Of a stretch of 64,000 nt of DNA, positions 43,019 to 50,702 are shown in pieces. The DNA lies in NCBI RefSeq assembly GCF_900119895.1, contig NZ_FQLR01000004.1, forward strand, positions 124,001-188,000, in the 5' to 3' direction. A program made the translations under genes and the position numbers. Within the stretch, counting starts at the first letter, position 1; every line of letters starts with the position of its first letter. Source of the stretch: Collinsella phocaeensis. GTDB taxonomy: Bacteria > Actinomycetota > Coriobacteriia > Coriobacteriales > Coriobacteriaceae. The notes beneath the pieces were generated by a model. The model made no database searches, had not been told where the DNA came from, and saw only the letters and a program-made list of their open reading frames with translations.

Positions 43019-43249
43019 ATGAAGTTAGAAGAGCGGAAGGGCCGCTACGTCGTCTACGAGAGGAGCCTGCTCCACTCGTACAGGAGCGCCCTGCGCGACG
43101 GCATCGCCTACGGGGCGAGCGACGACCCTGACGAGGCCATGGGGCTGCTGGACACGGTGTTGGAATACGGCCTCAGCGGATTCGTCTACGACACGGAGAG
43201 GAACGCGGTGCGCGACCCTCTGCGCTCGGAAGGGTGGATTTCGCTGTGA
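43019..43249 (+). CDS. Small hypothetical protein
   Basis: 76 residues: LEERKGRYVVYERSLLHSYR, then a helix with DPDEAMGLLDTVLEYGLSGFVYD. No family recognised. A GGAAAGG/CGGGA site lies before the ATG. It follows the DUF2958 gene and is probably co-transcribed with it. Confidence 0.6.
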   Translation: MKLEERKGRYVVYERSLLHSYRSALRDGIAYGASDDPDEAMGLLDTVLEYGLSGFVYDTERNAVRDPLRSEGWISL

Positions 43250-43792
43250 CCGCCACGGGGTGCCGCGCCTCCCGGCGCGGTGCTCCGGGCCCGCAAGGGG
43301 CCCTGCGCCCGCTCGGCCTGCGCTCGGATGCGGGAATCCATCGCTTCGGCCTCGCTCTCGCTGCGCGGCGCGGGGACGCTCCCAGAGGTCGCCTCCCCAC
43401 GCCGCTCCGCTCACGCCGCCGACGGCCCGCGAACGGCTGCATTGGGTGGCTCCCAGAGGTCTCCACCATTTCGCCGCGTCGCGCGCCGTCGGCTCTCGCT
43501 GCGGGCTCCCGAACGCTCCCTCAGGGTCGCCTTCGGAAGCCCTCCGCTCGCCATCCCTATGGGCTGGCAAGATATGCATTGCGACGTACAAACCGTCGTT
43601 CCTCCGGTTTGCCCGCCGCAATGATCTTGCCCTGCGCACGGGCGCAGGGGAGGGCGAACCGCTCGCTACGGCTCGCTCCCGCCGGGTGATGGACCGCTCG
43701 CTACGGCTCGCTCCCATCAGCTCAGCACGACACCGTCTTTGCTTTCCCGATGTGTGAGAGAATTCGAAAAGTGGCTGATTTGGGAGGTTCCA
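43250..43792. other. Gene-free stretch with Ser/Arg-rich shadow frames
   Basis: 543 bp with high GC and many CGCTCGCT/GGCTCGCT-type words. Open frames in all directions are low complexity and lack ribosome sites. A 23-bp direct repeat occurs near its end (43658-43680 and 43693-43715). It may hold the promoter of the nuclease gene; no clear box was found. Confidence 0.5.
43658..43715 (+). repeat. 23-bp direct repeat
   Basis: Two identical 23-bp copies, 43658-43680 and 43693-43715, 35 bp apart centre to centre. Confidence 0.7.
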
Positions 43793-45517
43793 GTGGGGCT
43801 TAAGCGATTGAGTGTTTCTCCTTACGATTATGTCGTTGTTGACGTTGAGACGAATGGGTTTAGGAGCAAGGAGCACGACCTGCTGTCTATCTCTCTGTAT
43901 AAACCCGATGACGGTCTCGAATATGATCGGTTCCTGCCCCTTGATTTGAACGAAGCCGTTTACACGACCGAGGTAAACGGCATCACGAAGAGCAAGCTGG
44001 AGGGGAGAACCCATCTAACGCAAGACGAGCTGGATGGCCTCTTCGAGAGGTTCGAGCTCGGTTCAAGGACCCTTCTTCACTACGGGAACATAGACGAGAA
44101 GTTCATCCGCGAATACTTCAAGCGGCAAGGTCTGAGAGGCTTCGAGAGGCTGCGCTTTTACAATTTCAAGAGGATGGTGTGTTCCAGTAAGTTCTCCGAC
44201 GGGAGCCTCACTAAAGACAGGCTCTGTGGCGCTTTCGGCATCGATGGGGTTACGGAGGTTCACACCGGCATCAACGACTGCAAGCTGGAGTGGAGACTGT
44301 TCGAAGCCTTTGGCGGGAATTACATCCTTGCCACAATGCGTGCCTTCCACTGGCAGTTCAGCGTTTTGAGCCCGGACTACATCATTCCGGTTAGCTACCT
44401 TTCCGCCATTCCCAATCTCTCCCGGCTATACGAAAGGCCATACATCGCCTACGAGGCGGAGGAGGTTTTCCGCCTCCATGTCGCGGGTGAACACGTCAGG
44501 CGTTTCGGCTCCAATTTCTCGGGAAATACCGTTGAACATCTGATCAACGTCATGTCGGGGGCTGAGGTCCAAGACAACCGCGAGTTTTTGAAGGAGAACT
44601 ACTGCAAGAACAGGCGCATAGGCGAGATGGAGCACGACACTCGCCCAGTATTTATGCGCATGAACCAAGACGGTACGGTGACCGCAGTGGATGAAAGCCA
44701 TAAGGAGCGAGAATCTGAGCTCAATGCCTGCCTGGCCGACATGAGGGCTCAAATCGAGCCCATGATTGACTTCATCAAGAAGTCGGTTTTCAACGACGGT
44801 CCCATCATGTCGCAGGAGCTGATCGTTTGCCGCGACCTCGGAATCATGGCCATGTGCGACCTGTCTTCGAAAGATGCCGTTTTGGAGATCAAGACGACAT
44901 CCTGGCATCCCGAGAGCTATGCGGAGCAGCTGTATTACGAGGCGAATGGCAGGTCGGCGTACCTCCTCACAATGGAATGGGGAGACGGTGAGGTGGATTT
45001 CGTCGTCAACTCGGTTCGCGTGGGACCGGGGGAGAAGCCGAACGACAAAAGAGCGGCGGCGATCGACCGTCTGGGCAAGTCGCTTAAGGATAGCGGTCTT
45101 GAAGTTGCGGAGTACCGCTCGTCGGTTAAGCCTATTCGCGTGCGATGCAGGTCGTGTGGCAAGGAATGGGACGAGAGCCGCTACAGAATCGTCAACGGGA
45201 AAAGCTTCTGCTCCGTTTGCCATCCCGAGATGGCGGCTGTGCGGAGTGGCGGGCGGGGGCGCGACGACGCGCAGCGACGGCAGCGATTGACCAAGGAGGA
45301 GGCCCTATCAATCCGGGCACGAAGGTATGCCGAAAAAGTCTCCTCCCGCAGCGGAGGGGGGCTTCGCGTGGTGGAGTCAAGCTATGTTGGCAGTAAGGAC
45401 CCTGTGACAGTCGAGTGCCTGTCTTGCGGCAGACTCTGGCAGCCCCGCGCGGACCATCTGCTGTCGAAATGCTATTGCTCAAAGTGCCTCAGGCCCAATC
45501 GGGGCTGCACAAAATAA
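43793..45517 (+). CDS. DEDDh exonuclease fused to PD-(D/E)XK nuclease and two zinc ribbons
   Basis: 574 residues from a GTG with GGGAGG 5 bp upstream. Domain 1 (about 10-185) is a DnaQ-like exonuclease: YVVVDVETNGF (Asp17, Glu19), LHYGNIDEKFI with Asp near 99, and VHTGINDCKL (His157-x4-Asp162). A helical middle follows. Domain 2 (about 290-420) has MCDLSSKDAVLEIKTTSW (Asp356, Glu365-Ile-Lys367) and a later YAEQLYYEANGRSAYLL, a PD-(D/E)XK core like RecB/Cas4 nucleases. The end has two zinc ribbons, CRSCGKEW...CSVC and CLSCGRLW...CSKC. I know no characterised protein with this order. It may be an anti-phage effector or a DNA-processing enzyme of the island. It is preceded by a long gap and stands alone. 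Confidence 0.82.
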   Translation: MGLKRLSVSPYDYVVVDVETNGFRSKEHDLLSISLYKPDDGLEYDRFLPLDLNEAVYTTEVNGITKSKLEGRTHLTQDELDGLFERFELGSRTLLHYGNIDEKFIREYFKRQGLRGFERLRFYNFKRMVCSSKFSDGSLTKDRLCGAFGIDGVTEVHTGINDCKLEWRLFEAFGGNYILATMRAFHWQFSVLSPDYIIPVSYLSAIPNLSRLYERPYIAYEAEEVFRLHVAGEHVRRFGSNFSGNTVEHLINVMSGAEVQDNREFLKENYCKNRRIGEMEHDTRPVFMRMNQDGTVTAVDESHKERESELNACLADMRAQIEPMIDFIKKSVFNDGPIMSQELIVCRDLGIMAMCDLSSKDAVLEIKTTSWHPESYAEQLYYEANGRSAYLLTMEWGDGEVDFVVNSVRVGPGEKPNDKRAAAIDRLGKSLKDSGLEVAEYRSSVKPIRVRCRSCGKEWDESRYRIVNGKSFCSVCHPEMAAVRSGGRGRDDAQRRQRLTKEEALSIRARRYAEKVSSRSGGGLRVVESSYVGSKDPVTVECLSCGRLWQPRADHLLSKCYCSKCLRPNRGCTK

Positions 45518-45564
45518 TGGCAGGCGAGCGGCGGTCGCCTCCCTCGGGGCAAACCGCCGCCTTC

Positions 45565-45620
45565 TTTAACCCGGGCGCATAGATTTAGCACATTTAACCC
45601 GGGCGCATAGATTTAGCACA
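45565..45620. repeat. Perfect 28-bp tandem duplication at the relaxase 3' end
   Basis: Units 45565-45592 and 45593-45620 are identical and abut. The inner copy contains the last codons and stop of the relaxase gene. Confidence 0.85.
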
Positions 45621-46548
45621 TGTCCCGCGTGATGTAGTCCATGGTGCGGTACAGCTGCATGCACAGCTTTATCGCGCGCATCACCCCGTGGTAGGTGAAC
45701 CGGATCGTGCGCCCCGTCCTGCGGTGCGTGACGTAGCCGAGCCTCGCCCCGTTCACCTTGCGCTCGCCGCCCAGCGACTTCGAGTGGAATCGGTACTGGA
45801 GGTCTCCTCCCCTCGAGCGCTTGAGCTTGATGCCGTCCTGTGCGAGGCGGCGCGACAGCTCCGCCATGCGGTCGGGGCAGTCGGGGATGCGCCCGACCTC
45901 CTCGATGCGCTTGGCGACCGCGCGCCGCACGCGTTCGTTCTCGGAGCGCCCGGCCTGCCCCTTGCGGGCCATGTCGCGCTCCGCTGCCCCGGGCTGCCTT
46001 CCGTGCACGCGGGAGTTCGCCTTGCCGCGTTCGAGCTGTTTCAGGCCGTATTTCTCATCGAGGGCCCTCACGGTTTCGGCGCGCGACTTCGCTGCCACTC
46101 GAGCAGGGCCCTCGTTGAGGCGCAGCCCGGTGGCTAGGTCGCTCCTGTTTACGGCCAAGTGTGCGGAGAACCTGTCCGTGCCGTCGGAACTGCAGTGCTC
46201 CCTATGCAGGACGACGAGGCATTCGTGGGTGCCGTACCGCGTCTGGATGTAATCGCGGGCGTAGTCCATGCAGAGCTCGGGCGTCATCTTGCCGCCGTTG
46301 CAGCTGCATTCGTCCGGGTTGAAGTTGAGGGTAATATGCTGAAGGTAGGTGCAGCGCGCGCCTGCCTTGCCCGGCGCATTGTGGCCGAACTGCTCGCGCG
46401 TGGCGTGCATTTCCTCGAACCACCTATCCTCGTCGATGATGTTCTGGGTGTCGTGTGCCAGTACCTTCTCTCGGTTCCAATCGAGGTACGACCTGATGTT
46501 TCTAAGGTGGCGCTCGCTGCAGACTGACACTTGCTTCACGGCTGTCAT
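45613..46548 (-). CDS. MobP-type relaxase (mobilization nuclease)
   Basis: 311 residues. HITLNFNPDE may be the first relaxase motif, and the HUH-like metal site is CLVVLHREHCSSDGTDRFSAHLAVN (His...TDR-x2-AHLAVNR). A basic helical C-terminal part follows. It should nick at oriT and lead the strand into a recipient. AAGGAGG precedes the ATG. Order on the strand is MobC, TraG, relaxase, each within about 20 bp, so they form one operon. The catalytic tyrosine could be one of those near the N terminus (SYLDW) and was not fixed. At the 3' end the stop lies in a duplicated 28-bp unit. Confidence 0.82.
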   Translation of the reverse strand: MTAVKQVSVCSERHLRNIRSYLDWNREKVLAHDTQNIIDEDRWFEEMHATREQFGHNAPGKAGARCTYLQHITLNFNPDECSCNGGKMTPELCMDYARDYIQTRYGTHECLVVLHREHCSSDGTDRFSAHLAVNRSDLATGLRLNEGPARVAAKSRAETVRALDEKYGLKQLERGKANSRVHGRQPGAAERDMARKGQAGRSENERVRRAVAKRIEEVGRIPDCPDRMAELSRRLAQDGIKLKRSRGGDLQYRFHSKSLGGERKVNGARLGYVTHRRTGRTIRFTYHGVMRAIKLCMQLYRTMDYITRDMC

Positions 46549-46566
46549 CTTCCTCCTTCCCCGGGG

Positions 46567-48444
46567 CTATAACGCGCCCCACTCGTCTTCGTCGGCGGCG
46601 TCGGCGTTTGTTTCGGGGAAGTCTGGGCACCAGGTGGGGACGCATTCGTTTTTGCGGCGCTCCGCTCGCCCATCGAGCATCTGCTGGTATGCCAGCCTCC
46701 TCGCGCGTTCGTGTTCGCGCGTACCAAGGTCGAAGTGGCCTTTGGTCGGTGTCTTGGTGCAGTCTGTCAGGGGCGCGCGGAACGTGCCCGACCGCTCCGC
46801 CGGGATGCCGTTCTCGCCCATCTTGACCACGATCGCACCGTCCCGGTCGGGGTTCATCTCCGTCCATTCCCAAGGGTGGATAAGGTCGTCGGCGTGTTCG
46901 GAGAAGCTGGTCGATCCAGTGCTCCCGCCCGCGCCCCGGCTCGTGCTCGTTCCGCGTGTGTGGCGTGTGGTCTTTCCGACGAGCTCCGAGAAGAAGTTGC
47001 GATCGTCGGCGTCGCCGAGCTTCATGGCGACCTTCACGCCGCAGTTCGACAGGATGGCGGGCCGCCCGCTCCTCTCGCCGTACTTCTCACCCAGGAGGCT
47101 CAGCGACTGCACAGCCCCGATCCAGAACGCCCCGTAGGAGCGGCCCAGGGTGAGCAGCTTCACAAGCGGCTCGACGCGATCCATGGCGCACCATTCGTCC
47201 CCGACGAACGTAATGGGGCGCAGCTTGCCGCCGGAGCGGTCTCCGATGGAGAAGATGGAGGTGATGAGCTGGGTAACGAAGATGGTGCAGATGGCGTTGT
47301 ACGGGCTGCCCGACTCCAGGACGTGGAGGAAGACCGCCGTCTTCTCCGTGAGAGTGCGCTCGGGGTCGATGTCGTCCCCGGAAGTCATCCACGCCACGGG
47401 GGCGGAGGAGAAGATGCGCAGGCGGACCTTCATGGTCGAGATGATGCTGCGCAGCTCGTTGCCGCCGGAGGACAGCAGCTGCGAGGCGCGGCTGCGGGCG
47501 GGGTGCCCGTCGGGCAGCTGGCGCAGAAATGCCTTGAGAGGAGCCGTCGGATCGGCCCCCTCGCCCTCGGTGCCCCGGCAGAGGACCTCGTTGACGGTCG
47601 CGAGGTGCTTCGCCCCGGCGGGGCACTCCTCCGAGCATGCGACCAGCAGTATCAACGCGGAGCAGCCGCTTCGCGCCGACTCCGTCCAGTGCGAGGAGCC
47701 CTGCCCGCGCTCCTCCGGGAAGAGCGCCATGGCGATGGCGTCCGCCGCCTGCTCCGCCCCTTGGGAATCACCTTTCTCGGCGAGTTTGACCACGAGGCTC
47801 ATGGGGTTGAAACGGTGGCCGCGATAGGGGTTCTGGGTGTCGAGCAGCAGCACGTCGTAGCCGCGCCGCTCCAGCTCGGGCCCCGTGATCTCGATGAGCT
47901 CGTTCTTCACGTCGGTGACGGCGATGGAGACCGGCTCGGAGCCGTTGGCCCCGTCGCCGTAGGTGAGCAGGTCGATGGTCGGAATGAGGCAGAAGCGCGT
48001 CTTGCCCGAGCCCGTGGAACCGTCGAGCAGCACGTGGCGCTCAGGCTCGAATAGGTACTTGCCCTTGGCGAAGCCGTATACGAAGCCGCGCGCTTTGGGG
48101 CTTGCCTTGCCGTCCCATGTGACGGAGCCCTTGATGAGCTCGGCTCCCGTCTTGATACGGGCGCTGCCGAGGACGCCTCCGTCCTCGCCGCGCCCCTTCG
48201 CCTGCTCCATCGAGAAGAAGAGCAGCGAGATGAGGAAGAGCAGCGCGAGCGTGGCTGCGGTGCCCGCCGGATGGGCGGCGAAGCCGCCCGACAGCCACCA
48301 GTCGGGAACGGCGGTGAGATCGAAAGTGGGGATGGTGGTGACGGTGCCTCCGCTCAGAAGGTAATCCGCTGGCTGGGCAAGTGCAGGGCAGCAAAACGCC
48401 CCGAGTGCCAGAGCGCTAATGAGGGAGGGGATGAGGATTTCCAT
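46567..48444 (-). CDS. TraG/VirD4-type coupling protein
   Basis: 625 residues. Two N-terminal membrane helices (about 3-24 and 62-80), then a cytoplasmic ATPase with Walker A LLDGSTGSGKTRF, a Walker B region PITFVGDEWCAMD and the VirD4-like segments DVKNELIEITGPELERRGY and LLLDTQNPYRGHRFNPM. It hands the relaxase-DNA complex to a secretion channel. Encoding a coupling protein without other channel genes points to mobilization by a helper. GGGGGAG 3 bp before the ATG at 48444; earlier in-frame codons lie in the MobC gene and are rejected. Confidence 0.9.
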   Translation of the reverse strand: MEILIPSLISALALGAFCCPALAQPADYLLSGGTVTTIPTFDLTAVPDWWLSGGFAAHPAGTAATLALLFLISLLFFSMEQAKGRGEDGGVLGSARIKTGAELIKGSVTWDGKASPKARGFVYGFAKGKYLFEPERHVLLDGSTGSGKTRFCLIPTIDLLTYGDGANGSEPVSIAVTDVKNELIEITGPELERRGYDVLLLDTQNPYRGHRFNPMSLVVKLAEKGDSQGAEQAADAIAMALFPEERGQGSSHWTESARSGCSALILLVACSEECPAGAKHLATVNEVLCRGTEGEGADPTAPLKAFLRQLPDGHPARSRASQLLSSGGNELRSIISTMKVRLRIFSSAPVAWMTSGDDIDPERTLTEKTAVFLHVLESGSPYNAICTIFVTQLITSIFSIGDRSGGKLRPITFVGDEWCAMDRVEPLVKLLTLGRSYGAFWIGAVQSLSLLGEKYGERSGRPAILSNCGVKVAMKLGDADDRNFFSELVGKTTRHTRGTSTSRGAGGSTGSTSFSEHADDLIHPWEWTEMNPDRDGAIVVKMGENGIPAERSGTFRAPLTDCTKTPTKGHFDLGTREHERARRLAYQQMLDGRAERRKNECVPTWCPDFPETNADAADEDEWGAL

Positions 48445-48452
48445 TTCTCCCC

Positions 48453-48842
48453 CTAACCGCGCGCTGCGGAGATAAGCGCGCAGATGTTGTCCGCCGCTAC
48501 GGAGACGCGGCGCACCGCGCGATCGGTGCTGGCAGCGGAGTCCCCGTCTGCCCCGAAGGTATTGAGCGCGCGAGCGCACTGGTTCAAGTTCGACCCGGCG
48601 TGCTTCAGATCTGCGAATGCCTTGCGGAGCTCGGCGATGTCGATGTCCAGCGTGGGACGGGCCTCGGCGTCGCCAAGCAATCTCATCCGCGCGAAGGCGG
48701 AAATGCTCATGCCCGCCTTGCGCGCACGTGAGCGGATACGGGTGAGCTCGTTCTCGGTGACGCGGACGTAAATCCGCCTACGGCGTCCGATTGCATTGCG
48801 GTGCTTGTCGCCTTTTCGGGCGATGCTCGACTTGTCGTTCAT
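48453..48842 (-). CDS. MobC-like relaxosome accessory protein
   Basis: 129 residues. A ribbon-helix-helix start (RRRRIYVRVTENELTRIRSRARKAG with SISAFAR) and the MobC core LRKAFADLKHAGSNLNQCARALN. It binds near oriT and helps the relaxase. AAGGAT 7 bp before the ATG at 48842; the longer frame extends into the arm-site region and is rejected. First gene of the mobilization operon, whose promoter should lie in 48843-49010. Confidence 0.85.
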   Translation of the reverse strand: MNDKSSIARKGDKHRNAIGRRRRIYVRVTENELTRIRSRARKAGMSISAFARMRLLGDAEARPTLDIDIAELRKAFADLKHAGSNLNQCARALNTFGADGDSAASTDRAVRRVSVAADNICALISAARG

Positions 48843-48862
48843 GGAAGTAATCCTTACGTCGG

Positions 48863-48925
48863 TTGTGGCAGAGCCTGTGGCAGGATTTGTGGCAGCAGGT
48901 CCGCTCCCACGGACTACCACAGGCT
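48863..48925 (+). repeat. Integrase arm-type sites, right set
   Basis: TTGTGGCAG at 48863 and 48887 and CTGTGGCAG at 48875, in the same orientation as the left set. AGCCTGTGG (48872-48880) also pairs with CCACAGGCT (48917-48925) in a 9-bp inverted repeat. Confidence 0.68.
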
Positions 48926-49014
48926 CCCTAGAATTACTTCCCGTTGCCGTCTTACGAGGTAGATACCCCTAATCAACTCTCATGCGTTTGCATGGCCTAC
49001 GTAGAAAATGCCCC

Positions 49015-49060
49015 TCATAACCCGGAGGTCGTAGGTTCAAATCCTGCCCCCGCGACCAAA
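49015..49060 (+). repeat. attR: 46-bp tRNA fragment
   Basis: Identical to the 3' half of the tRNA-Met gene at 33869-33914, with no 5' half, so not a functional tRNA. It marks the right end of island 1. Confidence 0.92.
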
Positions 49061-49066
49061 ATCCCA

Positions 49067-49096
49067 GCTCGGAGGCATTTTCCTCCGAGCTTTTTT
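49067..49096 (+). terminator. Original terminator of the initiator tRNA gene
   Basis: Perfect 10-bp stem (49067-49076 and 49082-49091), 5-nt loop and a T tract, now separated from the tRNA gene by island 1. Confidence 0.8.
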
Positions 49097-49111
49097 CTTT
49101 AGAAAACACCA

Positions 49112-49132
49112 AAATGGTCTTTGAAATGGTCT
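49112..49132. repeat. Direct repeat beside integrase 2
   Basis: AAATGGTCT at 49112-49120 and 49124-49132, between the tRNA fragment and the second integrase stop. Possible arm-type sites. Confidence 0.4.
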
Positions 49133-50390
49133 AACTCGCCGGACGCCCCGACGGCGCCTGCGCGGGCTCGGGGCGCACCATCCCCGCGAGCACGGACAGG
49201 TCGATGTCCGCCGTGTAATACTGTCTGTTGACCTCGACCGAGTGGCCGAAGTACGCCGAGCGCACCTCGGCCGGCACCCCGCGGTCGCGCCACTCGCTGT
49301 TGAGCGTGGCCCTCCATACATGGGACGCCACGTTGCGGAGCAGCGGGATGCCGAGGTCGTCCGCCAGCTCGTCGTACAGGGCGCGCACCGCCTTCTGCGC
49401 GTTCGAGCTGTCCCACATCGCGCCGGGGGCAGCGGGGGCGCCGAACACGTAGGGGTCGCCGTCGGCGGGGAGCCTGCGGACGCGCTCCCTGATGCGCTCG
49501 GCGACGCGCTCGTCGTCCACGAAGCACATGCGCCCCCGGCGCGTCTTCGAGGCCTCGTCGGTGATCTCGAGCAGGAGCATCCCGTTTGCCTCCGCGACGC
49601 ACGAGCGCGTCAGCCTCCTGATCTCGACGATGCGGAGTCCGCATGTCGCCTGGGTGAGGGTCGCGTCGATGACCAGGAGGCGCTTCGCCGTCCGCTCTTC
49701 GGCAGTGTAGCGCCCGCGGGCGCCCCTGGGCATCGTCGGGTCGATCGAAAGCAGATGGTCGACGACCCTGAGCCGCTGGTCGCGGGTGAGCGCCTGGCCG
49801 CCCTTGGGCTTGCTGCCCTTTCGCTGGTCCCCCGTGTAGTCGGGATTGAGCCCGATGGCCTCGTTGACGGAGATGACATGGTCGGACTTCAGCTCGGCGA
49901 CGACGTACTTTCTGACGACCTTCTGAACCTGCTTCGCCGTCGCGGTGCCGTGCCCGCGCTCTATGCTGAGGAGGGCCTCCTCGAGGGCGTCGGAGGTGGC
50001 GGCGTCGGCGATCGGGTAGCGCCGCGCCGCCTCGGCGTACAGCCGCAGGAGCTCGACGTACTTCTTCCTGGTCCGTGGCCTGAGCTTCGAGTCGGGCTTC
50101 GCCTCGATGGCGGGGATTGTCTCCTTCAGGACGTAGTCCCGCATGCCGTCGCTGCTTCGCCACAGGCTCGTGCGCGGCCGGCCGTGCGTTGCCAGGAACT
50201 CCTCGGTCTTCGCATGGGCCCGCCGCCTGAGCTCCGCCTGCGAGCAGCTGCCTTGAACCGTGAGTTTGGCGGGCCTCTCGCCGTTGAGCGGCCGGACCCG
50301 CCATTGAAGGACGTAGCCGCCCTGCGGCCTTTGCCGGCACGAGCACGAGTCGATCGTGCTCTGCCCCGGCTCGAGCGCCATGCTTCTCAT
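49131..50390 (-). CDS. int: Tyrosine integrase of element 2
   Basis: 419 residues. The N terminus is an arm- and core-binding region (about 1-190). The catalytic domain has Arg in TCGLRIVEIRRL, His-x2-Arg in ASHVWRATLNSEW, His in AYFGHSVEV and the nucleophile Tyr in NRQYYTADI. It differs strongly from the island 1 integrase. AGGAGGGG 9 bp before the ATG at 50390. It lies 70 bp from the tRNA fragment, so it probably uses the same or a neighbouring attachment site. Confidence 0.9.
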   Translation of the reverse strand: MRSMALEPGQSTIDSCSCRQRPQGGYVLQWRVRPLNGERPAKLTVQGSCSQAELRRRAHAKTEEFLATHGRPRTSLWRSSDGMRDYVLKETIPAIEAKPDSKLRPRTRKKYVELLRLYAEAARRYPIADAATSDALEEALLSIERGHGTATAKQVQKVVRKYVVAELKSDHVISVNEAIGLNPDYTGDQRKGSKPKGGQALTRDQRLRVVDHLLSIDPTMPRGARGRYTAEERTAKRLLVIDATLTQATCGLRIVEIRRLTRSCVAEANGMLLLEITDEASKTRRGRMCFVDDERVAERIRERVRRLPADGDPYVFGAPAAPGAMWDSSNAQKAVRALYDELADDLGIPLLRNVASHVWRATLNSEWRDRGVPAEVRSAYFGHSVEVNRQYYTADIDLSVLAGMVRPEPAQAPSGRPAS

Positions 50391-50402
50391 CAGGAACCCC
50401 TC

Positions 50403-50702
50403 CTAGCGACGCGGATGCGACGGGGCTCCCGTGCGGCGGCCGGACCGGGCGCCGCGTGATGTGGCCGCCAGACCGGTCGCGCAGTCGACGGTGCGGGAGT
50501 CGATCCACGAGATGACGTCCTCGCGGCGGTACCCCACGGGGGAGCGCTTCGCGCCGAGGCGCACGTAGTCGGGTCCCTTGCCCGCCGCGCGCCAGTTCGC
50601 GAGCGTGCTCGCGGAGATCCCCAGCATCGCGGCCGCCTCCGCTGAGCTGAGCAGGCGGCAAGGGTCGTCCTGATTCGAGATGGCGTTATCGTGCGTTTTC
50701 AT
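50403..50702 (-). CDS. Excisionase-like helix-turn-helix protein of element 2
   Basis: 99 residues. LSSAEAAAMLGISASTLANW with GPDYVRLGAKRSPVGYRREDVISW is a MerR/AlpA-type winged helix as in excisionases. GGGGAGG 6 bp upstream supports the ATG at 50702. It ends 12 bp before the integrase start and is probably co-transcribed with it. A basic tail of about 25 residues follows the domain. Confidence 0.82.
   Translation of the reverse strand: MKTHDNAISNQDDPCRLLSSAEAAAMLGISASTLANWRAAGKGPDYVRLGAKRSPVGYRREDVISWIDSRTVDCATGLAATSRGARSGRRTGAPSHPRR

Larger units (their letters stand above)
33869..49060. mobile_element. Integrated mobilizable island 1 (15.2 kb)
   Basis: Bounded by perfect 46-bp att repeats in an initiator tRNA gene. 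It carries a tyrosine integrase next to attL, an excisionase-like gene, a DnaC-like ATPase and MobC, TraG and relaxase genes. No type IV secretion channel genes are seen, so it is likely mobilized by helper elements. Cargo includes an MmeI-like enzyme, a HEPN-motif protein and a multi-domain nuclease. Several genes are clearly lower in GC than the backbone. Confidence 0.9.

Noticed and set aside
43250-43739. Possible degraded gene in the long gap before the nuclease
   Set aside because: No frame shows a motif or conserved-looking segment. The words repeated there explain the open frames.
49015-49060. A second tRNA-Met gene
   Set aside because: Only the 3' half is present; it is the att repeat of island 1.
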